Part shown: positions 51,431 through 60,263 of the stretch, piece by piece
Layout: each line of letters starts with the position of its first letter
Numbering within the stretch: the first letter of the stretch is position 1
Source: Dyadobacter sandarakinus
GTDB lineage: Bacteria; Bacteroidota; Bacteroidia; Cytophagales; Spirosomataceae
Direction: 5' to 3'
DNA: 64,000 bases
NCBI RefSeq assembly: GCF_016894445.1
Contig: NZ_CP056775.1
Span: 5,196,001-5,260,000 of the forward strand
Notes under the pieces: generated by a model
What the model was told of the DNA's origin: nothing
Database searches by the model: none
Seen by the model: the letters and a program-made list of their open reading frames with translations, nothing else
Translations under genes and position numbers: made by a program

Positions 51431-54343
51431 ATGAAACTTGTTTTACGAATTACACTTCTCACCCTGCTGACAGGGTTTACATCAACAGCATTTGCCCAGT
51501 TTCCCGGAGGTGGCGGTGGACGTCCCTCAGGTGGAGGCGGAGATTTCCAGCGTGGCGGTGACCGTCAGCGCCAAACAGCCATCCCCGGTACCCTGGATGA
51601 CGCACCCAAAGGCAGCGGCAAGATCAAGGGGATACTTGTAGATTCCATCAGTAAAAAGCCCGTAGAATTTGCAACGCTTGCACTGGTCGATACCAAAACC
51701 AACAACCCAATTGATGGTACCACCACCGACGAGAAGGGACAGTTCAGTCTTAGCAAGGTAGCATCGGGAAACTTCAATATCCTGATTTCTTTTATCGGGT
51801 ATAAAACAAAAACCGTTAAGGACATCAAAATTGATCGCAAAACAGACCTGGATCTGGGCTCAATTGCGCTTGCACCTGATGTAGTGCAGCTCAAAGAAGT
51901 GGAAGTGGTCGGTATGGCGCAAATGATCGAGGAGAAGGTAGACCGCCTTGTTTACAATGCTGAAAAAGACATTACCAGCAAAGGTGGGGACGCGTCGGAC
52001 GTTATGAAAAAAGTGCCGATGCTGACCGTGGATCTGGACGGGAACGTTTCCCTCCGCGGCAGTTCCAATGTGCGCGTGCTGATCAACAACAAGCCTTCCA
52101 CGATCATTGCTACCAGCGTAGCCGATGCATTGAAGCAGATTCCCGCGGATATGATCAAGTCGGTGGAGGTGATTACATCGCCTTCGGCCCGGTACGATGC
52201 GGAAGGTTCGGCGGGGATCATCAACATTGTTACCAAAAAAAGTACGATACAGGGCGGTACCCTCAATGTGGATACCGGCATTGGAAACCGGGGTTCCAAC
52301 CTGGGGCTCAGGGGCAATTACCGGGTTGGCAAAATGGGTTTCAGCCTGGGCGGGTTCGGCCGGTTCAACTACAATATGCCGGGTAAATCAGAAAACCTGC
52401 AGGTAGGTAAAATTGAGAACTTCTCGATCAGACAAACAACCAAGTCGGATAACCGTACTGCATTTGGGTCCTATAATCTGGGCTGGGATTACGAGATCGA
52501 TTCCAAAACATCCCTGTCGGCAGGGGTGCGTTATGGCTTGCGGAACATGAAAAACACGCAGGAGCTCACCACCTTCAACACGCAGGGAACAAGCACCACA
52601 ACTTCTTACCGGGATGTGGATGTAAAAGATCTGTCGGGTACCTGGGACGTGAATGTAGATTACCTGAAAACACTCGGCAAGCCGCAGCAGGAGCTGAGTA
52701 TTTCGACCCAGTTCAGCCGCAACAACCGCACTAATGATTACGACGCCAATGTATTTGCATTAAGTACCAACCAGATCCGCGAAATGCTCGGCTCGCAGGG
52801 AAACAATAACAGCAGCCATAACCAGGAAAGTACGGTACAGCTCGACTACCAAACGCCAATCAAGGAAAATCAGCTCCTCGAAATTGGTGGTAAAGGTATA
52901 TTCCGGCAGGTAGTAAGTAATTATGATTACTACAATACCATGGGTACGCCTCAGGCAGCCAGCAACCTCGATTACGACCAGAATGTAGCCGCAGGATATT
53001 TTTCTTACACTTTGTCAACCAAAAGCAGGTTTACGATTAAGGCGGGAACGCGTTATGAGTACACCAGCATCAATGCAACCCAGGGCGAGCAGGGGAGTCT
53101 TAACCTGCCCGCCTACGGTAATCTGGTACCCAGCATCAACCTGTCGCAGACTTTCGGAAAAGGACAGACGGTGAAGCTGGCCTACAACCGCAGGCTGCAG
53201 CGCCCGGGTATCCAGTTTCTGAATCCCAATGTAAATGCGGCTAACCCGCTAAATGTTACAGTTGGTAACCCCAACCTGAGTCCCGAGCTTACCGACCAGG
53301 TGGAATTGGGGACCAGCTTCTTTAAAAATTCAGTGTATGTCAATGTATCTACGTTTGCCAGATTTACCAATAACTCCATTGAAAGCATCCGTACGACCAG
53401 CCCGGAAGGGGTGATTACAACAACTTACGGGAACATTGGGGAGAAGAAAAATGTGGGGGTAAACATCTTTGGTAACATTACCTTCTTTAAAAAATGGCAG
53501 GTTGGAGGAGGTTTTGATGCCTACTATGCAAACCTGTCTAACAACAGTCCGGATATTTCATTGCAGTCGTCTAACAGTGGCTTTGTACTTAGTGGTCGCT
53601 TCCGTACCAGCCTTACGATCAAAAATGGCTGGGGATTGCAGGGCGGCGGTTTCATGCGTGGCCGGGAAGTGCAGCTGCAGGGTACCCAGGCAGGTTTCAG
53701 GATGTATGACCTGGGGATCAAAAAGGATTTCAAAAACAAGCGCGGCAGCATAGGTTTTGGTATGGAGAATTTCCTGGCACCTTCATTTAAAATGAAAACC
53801 AGCCTTGAATCAAGAACATTTACCCAGAACAATACCAATTATCTGTTTAACCGCGGTTTCAGGGTGAACTTCTCGTACCGATTGGGTAAAATGACATTTA
53901 CCGAACAAAAAACGCGCAGAAGAAAGTCTATCAATAATGATGACCAGAAAAGCGAAGGCGGCGGTATGGATGCAGGCGGCGGACAATCAGCAGCACCTGC
54001 CATTACTGTTCCTACAAACCGTCCGGCAGGCAGCCCGGCTGGTACCAGGACGCAGGGGGGATTGCGCTCGGCGACAGACAGCACGCTGCGTTCACCCCGT
54101 GAAACCATCGTGAACCCCAATGCAGCACGCCCGGACTCTGCTGCAAAACCCATGGTTGCGCCTGATTCACTGAAAGCTCCGGTAACTACGCCTGATTCTA
54201 CCATCAAGCCAGCAACTACCCTGCCCGATTCGACCATGCGGCCTGACAGCACAGCACGTCCTGCATTACCAGTACAACCAATGAAGCAGGATTCTACCGC
54301 AAGACCGGTAGTTCCTGCGGATTCAATCCCGAAAAAAGAATAA
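51431..54343 (+). CDS. TonB-dependent receptor-like beta-barrel protein with PDST-rich C-terminal tail
   Basis: A 970-residue outer-membrane protein. A signal peptide ends at FAQ, then a Gly/Arg-rich stretch (FPGGGGGRPSGGGGDF), a CarboxypepD_reg-like domain (about 60-150), a plug (VMKKVPMLTVDLDGNVSLRG, VEVITSPSARYDAEGSAGIINIVTKK) and a barrel of the OMP_b-brl_3 class ending RGFRVNFSYRLGKMTF. Beyond the last strand runs a 149-residue tail with repeated PDSTxxP units. The tail is unusual in this family and would be exposed or periplasmic. It is divergent from the LytS/LytT pair. Confidence 0.9.
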   Translation: MKLVLRITLLTLLTGFTSTAFAQFPGGGGGRPSGGGGDFQRGGDRQRQTAIPGTLDDAPKGSGKIKGILVDSISKKPVEFATLALVDTKTNNPIDGTTTDEKGQFSLSKVASGNFNILISFIGYKTKTVKDIKIDRKTDLDLGSIALAPDVVQLKEVEVVGMAQMIEEKVDRLVYNAEKDITSKGGDASDVMKKVPMLTVDLDGNVSLRGSSNVRVLINNKPSTIIATSVADALKQIPADMIKSVEVITSPSARYDAEGSAGIINIVTKKSTIQGGTLNVDTGIGNRGSNLGLRGNYRVGKMGFSLGGFGRFNYNMPGKSENLQVGKIENFSIRQTTKSDNRTAFGSYNLGWDYEIDSKTSLSAGVRYGLRNMKNTQELTTFNTQGTSTTTSYRDVDVKDLSGTWDVNVDYLKTLGKPQQELSISTQFSRNNRTNDYDANVFALSTNQIREMLGSQGNNNSSHNQESTVQLDYQTPIKENQLLEIGGKGIFRQVVSNYDYYNTMGTPQAASNLDYDQNVAAGYFSYTLSTKSRFTIKAGTRYEYTSINATQGEQGSLNLPAYGNLVPSINLSQTFGKGQTVKLAYNRRLQRPGIQFLNPNVNAANPLNVTVGNPNLSPELTDQVELGTSFFKNSVYVNVSTFARFTNNSIESIRTTSPEGVITTTYGNIGEKKNVGVNIFGNITFFKKWQVGGGFDAYYANLSNNSPDISLQSSNSGFVLSGRFRTSLTIKNGWGLQGGGFMRGREVQLQGTQAGFRMYDLGIKKDFKNKRGSIGFGMENFLAPSFKMKTSLESRTFTQNNTNYLFNRGFRVNFSYRLGKMTFTEQKTRRRKSINNDDQKSEGGGMDAGGGQSAAPAITVPTNRPAGSPAGTRTQGGLRSATDSTLRSPRETIVNPNAARPDSAAKPMVAPDSLKAPVTTPDSTIKPATTLPDSTMRPDSTARPALPVQPMKQDSTARPVVPADSIPKKE

Positions 54344-54360
54344 TACGGTATATAGCAACA

Positions 54361-54394
54361 AAAAACCCGGCTCAATGCATTGAGCCGGGTTTTT
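54361..54394. terminator. bidirectional rho-independent terminator
   Basis: Perfect palindrome centred at 54377/54378: arms AAAAACCCGGCTCAATG and its complement. T-runs flank it on both strands. It serves the receptor gene and the convergent hemC. Confidence 0.95.
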
Positions 54395-54409
54395 TGTTGA
54401 TTGGTAAAG

Positions 54410-55333
54410 CTATTGATGTCCTTTGATCTCTTCTAAAATCTGACCCGCGCCGGCATCCAGCAATTCATCGGCAATGGCTGTTCCCAATTGCTCGGGGTAA
54501 GTTTCGGAGCCGGCGAGTGTTTTACGGATCACTTTACTGCCGTCCAGGCTGATGATGCCGCCCGTCATGCTCAGCTGCTTTGCATGCAGCGTTGCCATCC
54601 CAAATACAGGAACACTGCATCCGCCCTGCAGTTTGTGCAGGAATGCACGTTCGGCCAGCAGGCACTTTTCAGTATCTTCATCATTGAGCAGCGCTTTGAG
54701 CAACGCTTTCTTCTCACCGGAAAGCGCCGAGGCGCATTCAATGGCTACGCTACCCTGGCCCACAGCAGGTGTAAACTCGTCCAGCAGCAGGTGTTCGGCA
54801 ATCAGGTCGTCGTACTCCATGCGGTGAACGCCGGCATAGGCTAAAAGCAATGCATCACACTGGCCTTCGTCGAGCTTTCTGAGGCGGGTCTGAAGGTTAC
54901 CGCGCATGTCTACGGTTTTGATATGCGGGTAAAAATGTTTCAGGACTGCAATGCGCCGCGTAGAGGAAGTGCCTACCACGAATGTTTCGCCGCTCTTTAA
55001 GGAAAGGCTTGTGTTCCGGCTCACCAGCACATCATTTGCTTTTTCTCTTTCGGTAAATGCGATGAGTTCAAATGCCAGGTCCAGAGACGATTGGAGGTCT
55101 TTGGCACTGTGTACTGCAATGTCAATGGCGCCAGTAAGAAGCTGATCTTCAAGTTCCTGGGTAAATACCCCCTTGCTCCCGATTTTAGCAAGTGACCTGT
55201 CAAGAATCTTGTCTCCTTTGGTTTCGATAATAATGATTTGGGTATCAATCCCGTCTTTCTGCAGCATTTTCTCAACGTAGTATGCTTGCCATAGTGCGAG
55301 TTTGCTGCCGCGGGTTCCTATTTTTATTAGCAT
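54410..55333 (-). CDS. hemC: hydroxymethylbilane synthase (porphobilinogen deaminase)
   Basis: A 307-residue enzyme of heme biosynthesis, joining four porphobilinogen units. Visible: IGTRGSKLALWQAYYVEKML, ETKGDKILDRSLAKIGSKGVFTQELEDQLL, AVHSAKDLQSSL, GTSSTRRIAVLKHFYP and the dipyrromethane-attachment Cys in LQGGCSVPVFGMAT. No other hem gene is adjacent. It may be co-transcribed with the HigBA pair 13 bases upstream. Confidence 0.97.
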   Translation of the reverse strand: MLIKIGTRGSKLALWQAYYVEKMLQKDGIDTQIIIIETKGDKILDRSLAKIGSKGVFTQELEDQLLTGAIDIAVHSAKDLQSSLDLAFELIAFTEREKANDVLVSRNTSLSLKSGETFVVGTSSTRRIAVLKHFYPHIKTVDMRGNLQTRLRKLDEGQCDALLLAYAGVHRMEYDDLIAEHLLLDEFTPAVGQGSVAIECASALSGEKKALLKALLNDEDTEKCLLAERAFLHKLQGGCSVPVFGMATLHAKQLSMTGGIISLDGSKVIRKTLAGSETYPEQLGTAIADELLDAGAGQILEEIKGHQ

Positions 55334-55345
55334 TATAAATGTTCG

Positions 55346-55705
55346 TTAATAAGGTTGAATCAGCACCTGTGCCGGAATGTGGAGCTTCTCGTTCAACTTT
55401 CGGATCATGGAAAGGCTCAATTTTCTTTTACCGGATAGTATCTCGGACTTCCGGGAGCGATAGCCCAGGATCTCTGACAGCTCCTTCTCAGTCATGCCCA
55501 TCTGGTCCAGCCTGAACCTGATTGCTTCCAGTGGATTGGGTGCAGGCAGCGGATAATGTTCATTCTCATAATCCTTTACAAGAATAGAGAGTACTTCAAG
55601 TTCATCAGATTCCGGCGACCCGGGAAGAACCTCTTCCTGCATCAACAAATAAATTCGGCCTAGCGCCTCCTCGTACTGTCTGTCATTTTTTACCGGAGTT
55701 ATCAT
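55346..55705 (-). CDS. higA: HigA-type antitoxin
   Basis: A 119-residue antitoxin. The lead segment (MITPVKNDRQYEEALGRIYLLMQEE...GSPESDELEVLSILVKDYENEHYP) is followed by a Cro/C1-type helix-turn-helix (about 62-115; MTEKELSEILGYRSRKSEILSGKRKLSLSMIRKLNEKLHI). It overlaps the 3' end of higB by 23 bases if ATG 55705 is used; ATG 55723 is an alternative giving 125 residues. The toxin-first order is characteristic of HigBA. It is probably the repressor binding the palindrome at 56016-56034. Confidence 0.9.
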   Translation of the reverse strand: MITPVKNDRQYEEALGRIYLLMQEEVLPGSPESDELEVLSILVKDYENEHYPLPAPNPLEAIRFRLDQMGMTEKELSEILGYRSRKSEILSGKRKLSLSMIRKLNEKLHIPAQVLIQPY

Positions 55706-56000
55706 AACTAATCTGTTTTGCATCGATCTGATCATATTCCTTGTGTGTGCCAAACCATACGATAAAGACAATCTTCAATCTGAATTCAATATCCACTATC
55801 AAACGGAATTTATTACCGTGAATATTGAAAACTACCCTTTTACCGGTCAGCACAGAGGCACTCTGGTATTGTGCCTTTAACTGGTTTGGCGACTCCCAAA
55901 TAGCAGAGGAAGCTTCCTCGTACCATGACAATAGTGCCTGTTCCGCGTGCGGATGTTTGTCTAAATAATATTTAAGCGTTTTTACCGCGATAATACGCAT
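55683..56000 (-). CDS. higB: HigB-type toxin
   Basis: A 105-residue toxin of the HigB family (PF09907 type). Features: MRIIAVKTLKYYLDKHPHAEQALLSWYEEA, VFNIHGNKFRLIV and VWFGTHKEYDQIDA. Its RelE-like fold cleaves mRNA on the ribosome. The ATG at 56000 is chosen; the frame extends to 56024 but would run into the palindromic operator. higA follows with overlap. Confidence 0.93.
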   Translation of the reverse strand: MRIIAVKTLKYYLDKHPHAEQALLSWYEEASSAIWESPNQLKAQYQSASVLTGKRVVFNIHGNKFRLIVDIEFRLKIVFIVWFGTHKEYDQIDAKQISYDNSGKK

Positions 56001-56015
56001 ATCGAAGATAGTGTG

Positions 56016-56034
56016 TGTTACCAAAGTGGTAACA
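56016..56034. promoter_or_regulatory. palindromic operator of higBA
   Basis: Perfect 8-bp arms TGTTACCA and TGGTAACA separated by AAG, 15 bases upstream of higB. Size and position fit the binding site of a dimeric HTH antitoxin such as HigA. Confidence 0.75.
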
Positions 56035-56052
56035 TTGTTGTCTAATTAACTG

Positions 56053-56955
56053 CTACACCCCAACAGTATCTCCTTCATCGGTCACAATCCTGTCTTCAAT
56101 GTAAGCAACAATTAATGAGGCAATATCAATCCCGCTGATCTCTTCAATGCCGCGGAGGCCGGGGGATGAATTGACCTCCATCACCAGCGGGCCACGCGCT
56201 GATTGCAGCATATCCACGCCGGCGATCTTCACACCCAATGCTTTTGCAGCAGACACCGCCGTATGTTCTTCTTCGGGTGTGAGTTCGATCACACAGCCTT
56301 CGCCACCCCGGTGCAGGTTGGAGCGGAAATCGCCCTCGGCTCCCTGCCGCTTCATGGCTGCAATTACCTTGTTGCCGATCACAAATGCACGGATATCAGC
56401 CCCGCGGGATTCAGCAATGTATTCCTGGATCAGGAAGTTGGCACGCAGTCCGTAAAAAGCTTCAATGGTCGACTTGGCAGCTTTGATGGTCTCGGCCAGT
56501 ACCACACCCACGCCCTGAGTTCCTTCCAGCAGCTTGATAATGACCGGCGGACCTCCCACAAGATGGATCAGCTCATTCACCTGGGACGGGTTTTTGGCAA
56601 TGACGGTTTTAGGAATATCAACACCCGATTTGGCGAGTACCTGCATGCTCCTGAGTTTATCGCGGGAGCGGAGTATGGCCTGCGACTTTACGGTCGTAAA
56701 TACCTTCATCAACTCAAACTGACGCACCACTGCACAGCCAAATCCCGTCACCGAAGTTCCGATTCTTGGAATCACGGCGTCTATTTCGTCGAGCGGCTTG
56801 CCTTTATAGAGCAGGGTAGGTCTGCCGCCTTCGATCATGACAAAGCATTTGACATGGTCGATAACCAATGCCTCGTGACCGCGTTGTTTGATTGCCTCTA
56901 CCAGACGCCTCGTTGAATAAAGGTCGGGGTTGGTAGATAATACGGCGATTTTCAT
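56053..56955 (-). CDS. rimK: RimK-type ribosomal protein S6 glutamate ligase
   Basis: A 300-residue ATP-grasp ligase. The N-terminal preATP-grasp domain (AVLSTNPDLYSTRRLVEAIKQRGHEALVIDHV) is followed by SGVDIPKTVIAKNPSQ and LVGGPPVIIKLLEGTQGVGVVLAE. The metal-binding end is GVDMLQSARGPLVMEVNSSPGLRGIE. RimK adds glutamates to the C-terminus of S6. It is 36 bases downstream of a retropepsin-like protease gene, a known partner of RimK (rimB). Confidence 0.95.
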   Translation of the reverse strand: MKIAVLSTNPDLYSTRRLVEAIKQRGHEALVIDHVKCFVMIEGGRPTLLYKGKPLDEIDAVIPRIGTSVTGFGCAVVRQFELMKVFTTVKSQAILRSRDKLRSMQVLAKSGVDIPKTVIAKNPSQVNELIHLVGGPPVIIKLLEGTQGVGVVLAETIKAAKSTIEAFYGLRANFLIQEYIAESRGADIRAFVIGNKVIAAMKRQGAEGDFRSNLHRGGEGCVIELTPEEEHTAVSAAKALGVKIAGVDMLQSARGPLVMEVNSSPGLRGIEEISGIDIASLIVAYIEDRIVTDEGDTVGV

Positions 56956-56991
56956 AAAATGGCTTTAAGTAAATGAAGATGTGGTGGGGGT

Positions 56992-57450
56992 TCAATGAGG
57001 CTTCCCGGCTTTTGACTGTTTACGGGAAAATGAAAGGTCTTTCTGGGCGACGTCTACGACAAAACGGTTTTTCAGGAGCTTTCTTCCCAGCAGGATCGGA
57101 TACCTCATTTTGCGGCGGTTGGCCAGGGAAAATTCTGTTCTTATTTTTTTACCAAAAATCTCAATCCTGGTTTTAATCACATAACGCTTTTCTTCTTTGC
57201 CAAATGAATTGCGTACGATCGTTTCCTTGAAGTTTCTCGCATAAAATGACTGCGGAGGTGCGCCGTTTTTATAATCCAGGAAAAATTCAAGGATTACCTC
57301 ATCATCTTCACTTTTTACCAAACGTACCTTGGAACAATGTATAGCCGAAGTAGCAGCCCCCGAATCGACCCGGACAGGCACCTGGTGCCAGCCGAGCTCA
57401 GGCAGGTCTGCCACATCGGTGGCACCGATCACCGTCAATGCAGGTTTCAT
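56992..57450 (-). CDS. RimB-like retropepsin-type ATP-dependent zinc protease family (DUF785)
   Basis: A 152-residue protein with a single aspartic-protease-like motif VRVDSGAATSAIH (DSGA) and the family end MRYPILLGRKLLKNRFVVDV. Such proteins accompany RimK or other glutamate ligases, and in Pseudomonas the rimABK operon uses RimB as the protease. Its start overlaps the stop of the DNA polymerase delta' gene by four bases; rimK follows. Processing of S6 tails is the inferred job. Confidence 0.9.
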   Translation of the reverse strand: MKPALTVIGATDVADLPELGWHQVPVRVDSGAATSAIHCSKVRLVKSEDDEVILEFFLDYKNGAPPQSFYARNFKETIVRNSFGKEEKRYVIKTRIEIFGKKIRTEFSLANRRKMRYPILLGRKLLKNRFVVDVAQKDLSFSRKQSKAGKPH

Positions 57451-58565
57451 TTGCGCTGAAAGAAGTGGGCCATGGTAAGCGACAGGTCGAGAAAGACCAT
57501 TTTGGCACGAACATTACGTTCGATATGGTAGTAGGCAATGTTTACCTCTTCAATCATTTTACTCAGCGCTGTCATGCTGACGGCTTTGGAAAAGTTCTGG
57601 ACGAAAGTAAGTTCTTCCTCGGGAACGCGCAACAATTCGCCTGCGCCGTGACTCCAAAGGAGCATGTCCCTGAAAAGCCGCAATGCATATTCCATCACTC
57701 CTTTTTGCTTTTCCTTGGACATAACATCAAAGCTGTCGGCTAGCCGTACGAGGTGGGACACGTCATATTTATAGCAGGAGCGCATCCATCCGGCAAACCA
57801 GCCCGACCGGTCGTCGTCAGCTTCCTGCACAAGCTTCATGGCCTCGGACAGATTTCCGTCGCAAAGGAATGCGACCTGGCTGGCGACGCTGTCAGTTACC
57901 GAGAGGTCTTTCAACACACTTCGTACATCCTTATCGGTAAAAGCGGGAACGGTAATGCGCTGGGTGCGCGAAATCACGGTGGTCAGCAGCTTGTCGGACT
58001 GATCACTAACAAGCAGAAAAAGGGTTTTCTGAGGCGGCTCTTCCAGTATTTTCAAGATTGCATTGGAAGAGGACGCATTCATGATATCAGGTTTCCAGAT
58101 CAGGAGAATTTTATATTCACCCTCATAGGCTTTCACCGAAAGTTTCCTGAGGATACCCCGGGCCTCCTCCACGGAAATGTTTCCCTGCTTGTTCTCGGCC
58201 TGAATAAAGTCGAGCCAGTCGGGCAGGACGCGATACGGGCTTTCCAGTAAAAATGTCCGCCACAGCGGCAGGAAAGCCTCGCTTGTTTTTCCGTCTGCTT
58301 TTTTGGAGGTAGCAATGGGAAAAATGAAATGCATGTCGGGATGCACGAGTTTCTGCATTTTCACGCAGGAAGCACAAACCCCGCAGGAATCGTTCTCACT
58401 CCGGTTTTCGCAATTGATGTAAGTCGCAAATGCGAGTGCCATGGCAAGGCCGCCGCCTCCGGCCGGGGAGTCAAAAAGCTGTGCATGTGCCAGGTGGCTG
58501 TTGTGCACGGAGCGGCGGAGCGTCGCTTTGATATGTTCAAGTCCCGGAATGTTCTGAAAGAGCAC
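57447..58565 (-). CDS. DNA polymerase III subunit delta' (clamp loader)
   Basis: A 372-residue AAA-type clamp-loader subunit. The Walker A region is replaced by DSPAGGGGLAMALAFA, as expected for the non-ATPase delta' subunit. Zinc-module cysteines CGVCASC and NCEN are present, followed by HPDMHFIFP, KPDIMNASSSNAILKILEEPPQKTLFLLVSD (sensor 1-type) and ISRTQRITVP. It lies 26 bases after the GlmU-like gene and is coupled to the protease gene. Confidence 0.9.
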   Translation of the reverse strand: MLFQNIPGLEHIKATLRRSVHNSHLAHAQLFDSPAGGGGLAMALAFATYINCENRSENDSCGVCASCVKMQKLVHPDMHFIFPIATSKKADGKTSEAFLPLWRTFLLESPYRVLPDWLDFIQAENKQGNISVEEARGILRKLSVKAYEGEYKILLIWKPDIMNASSSNAILKILEEPPQKTLFLLVSDQSDKLLTTVISRTQRITVPAFTDKDVRSVLKDLSVTDSVASQVAFLCDGNLSEAMKLVQEADDDRSGWFAGWMRSCYKYDVSHLVRLADSFDVMSKEKQKGVMEYALRLFRDMLLWSHGAGELLRVPEEELTFVQNFSKAVSMTALSKMIEEVNIAYYHIERNVRAKMVFLDLSLTMAHFFQRK

Positions 58566-58591
58566 GGCAGTATGATTTTGGAAAAGCCTTG

Positions 58592-59779
58592 TCAGGCCTT
58601 GCGTTGTTCTTTTGTATTTTCAAAAATGTAACGCATGATGTTTTCATCCGATGCTGTGAAAGCGACTTGTTTTCTTTCTACCGTATCCCGGGCAACACCC
58701 AATGCTTTTTCGAGCCGGTACTCCTCATAGCCTTCGGCCTTGCCGCCCCAGGTAAACGAAGGTACATGCTTGGCCTGGAATCCTGCTCCAAAAACATTTA
58801 CACCTACCCCTACCACAGTACCTGTATTAAACATGGTGGAGATACCCGCTTTGGAATAATCACCCATGATCAGTCCGCAGAAAATCAACCCGGTTTCGGA
58901 AAAGCTACCGGATGCATAGCTATACAGCTTTACAACAGTATGGTCGTTTTTGAGATTGGAATTGTTGGTATTGGCGCCCAGGTTGCACCACTCGCCCAGC
59001 ACAGCATTGCCCAGGTAGCCATCGTGGCCCTTGTTGCTGTTGCCTGAAATTACGCAGTTGCTTACCTCACCGCCTACCTTGCAATGCGGCCCTACGGTGG
59101 TATTGGGGCGGATTTTGGCTCCCTGAGCCAGTATGGAGTATTCACCCAGTGAAAAGGGACCCTGTATCATGGAGCCTTCCTGAACCACGGCATTCCGGCC
59201 GATGTAAACCGGACCGTTTTCGGCATTCAGGATGGCAGCCTTGATGACTGCACCTTCTTCAATGAAAATCTGTCCGGGATGGTAGCAGTGTGTAAATGGA
59301 TCGGTGAGTGCTGCTGATTTGCGGTTTTTCGTAATGCGTTCAAAGTCGGCCCTGATCTGGTTCCCATTCTGAAGAAATATATCCCAGACCTGCCGGATCA
59401 GTGTGCAGGGTTGATTATAGCGGACTGATTCTGAAAGAGCATCTGCTCCGGGATGCCATTTTTCAGCACGCACTGCGAGGGTTTCACCGGACGCATTGAC
59501 GAGCTTCGTGTCAGGCGCAAGTTCCTGAATGGATTTTACCAGATCCTGATCCGGGCACAAGGCGCCATTGATGTACAGATTTCCGGAGGTATGCCTGACC
59601 GGGAATTTTTCAGAAAGATAGTCCTCGGTCAGAAACGACACGGAGGTTTGCAGATAGCCTTCCCACTTTTCAGCAATCGTGTGGATGCCACAACGAATCA
59701 GCGCGACGGGCCGGGTGTAGGTAAGCGGTAAAAGCTGTGTGCGGAGCGCCGGATCGTCAAAAAGAATGATATTGGGCAT
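58592..59779 (-). CDS. GlmU-family nucleotidyl/acyltransferase-like protein
   Basis: A 395-residue protein. The N-terminal part (MPNIILFDDPALRTQLLPLTYTRPVALIRCGIHTIAEKW) resembles a degenerate sugar-nucleotidyltransferase, lacking the usual GxGTRM loop. The C-terminal half (about 185-350) is a left-handed beta-helix built of hexapeptide repeats (VYIGRNAVVQEGSMIQGPFSLGEYSILAQGAKIRPNTTVGPHCKVGGEV). The substrate is unknown; cell-envelope sugar synthesis is probable. ATG 59779 begins the conserved sequence. It heads a probable operon with delta', RimB-like and rimK. Confidence 0.85.
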   Translation of the reverse strand: MPNIILFDDPALRTQLLPLTYTRPVALIRCGIHTIAEKWEGYLQTSVSFLTEDYLSEKFPVRHTSGNLYINGALCPDQDLVKSIQELAPDTKLVNASGETLAVRAEKWHPGADALSESVRYNQPCTLIRQVWDIFLQNGNQIRADFERITKNRKSAALTDPFTHCYHPGQIFIEEGAVIKAAILNAENGPVYIGRNAVVQEGSMIQGPFSLGEYSILAQGAKIRPNTTVGPHCKVGGEVSNCVISGNSNKGHDGYLGNAVLGEWCNLGANTNNSNLKNDHTVVKLYSYASGSFSETGLIFCGLIMGDYSKAGISTMFNTGTVVGVGVNVFGAGFQAKHVPSFTWGGKAEGYEEYRLEKALGVARDTVERKQVAFTASDENIMRYIFENTKEQRKA

Positions 59780-59830
59780 CAGGTTAATCGTATGTGCTGC
59801 CAAAGTTCGGCCATTTTTCACATATGGCAA

Positions 59831-59871
59831 AAAAGAAAACAGCCTCCCGGACAGAACCGGAAGACTGTTTT
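59831..59871 (-). terminator. rho-independent terminator of rpmE
   Basis: Stem AAAACAG-CT-CCGG with complementary arm 59857-59871. Two mismatches in the plus-strand reading become G-U pairs in the minus-strand RNA, which then runs into TTTTCTTTTTT. This fixes its direction. Confidence 0.85.
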
Positions 59872-59895
59872 ACAGCTAACCTTAAAAAGCCGGAA

Positions 59896-60141
59896 TTATT
59901 TTTGTCCGTAACGCTTTCTGAATTTGTCAACACGGCCCGCAGTGTCAACCAGTACGTTTTTACCAGTATAAAAAGGGTGTGATTGTGAAGAAACCTCTAC
60001 TTTGTATACAGGATAAGTTTTGCCGTCTTCCCAAGTAATTGTTTCGCTGGTATCAATTGTCGAGCGGGTAATGAATTTGAAATCGCTAGACAAATCCCAG
60101 AAAACCACGTCTCTGTAATTGGGATGAATATCTTTTTTCAT
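59896..60141 (-). CDS. rpmE: 50S ribosomal protein L31, type B
   Basis: An 81-residue L31 (MKKDIHPNYRDVVFWDLSSDFKFITRST..., then HPFYTGKNVLVDTAGRVDKFRKRYG). It contains no cysteine, so it is the zinc-independent type B form. It is monocistronic with its own terminator. Confidence 0.97.
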   Translation of the reverse strand: MKKDIHPNYRDVVFWDLSSDFKFITRSTIDTSETITWEDGKTYPVYKVEVSSQSHPFYTGKNVLVDTAGRVDKFRKRYGQK

Positions 60142-60263
60142 TGGTATATAGTATTATTTGTTTCTATGCTTCCCTGAAAAGGATTGCAAAAGTAAGCATT
60201 CTTTTTGTTCAACCAATAGTAGCATCTGATCTTTTTACAGGTAATACTCTAACAGGTAGCTTC

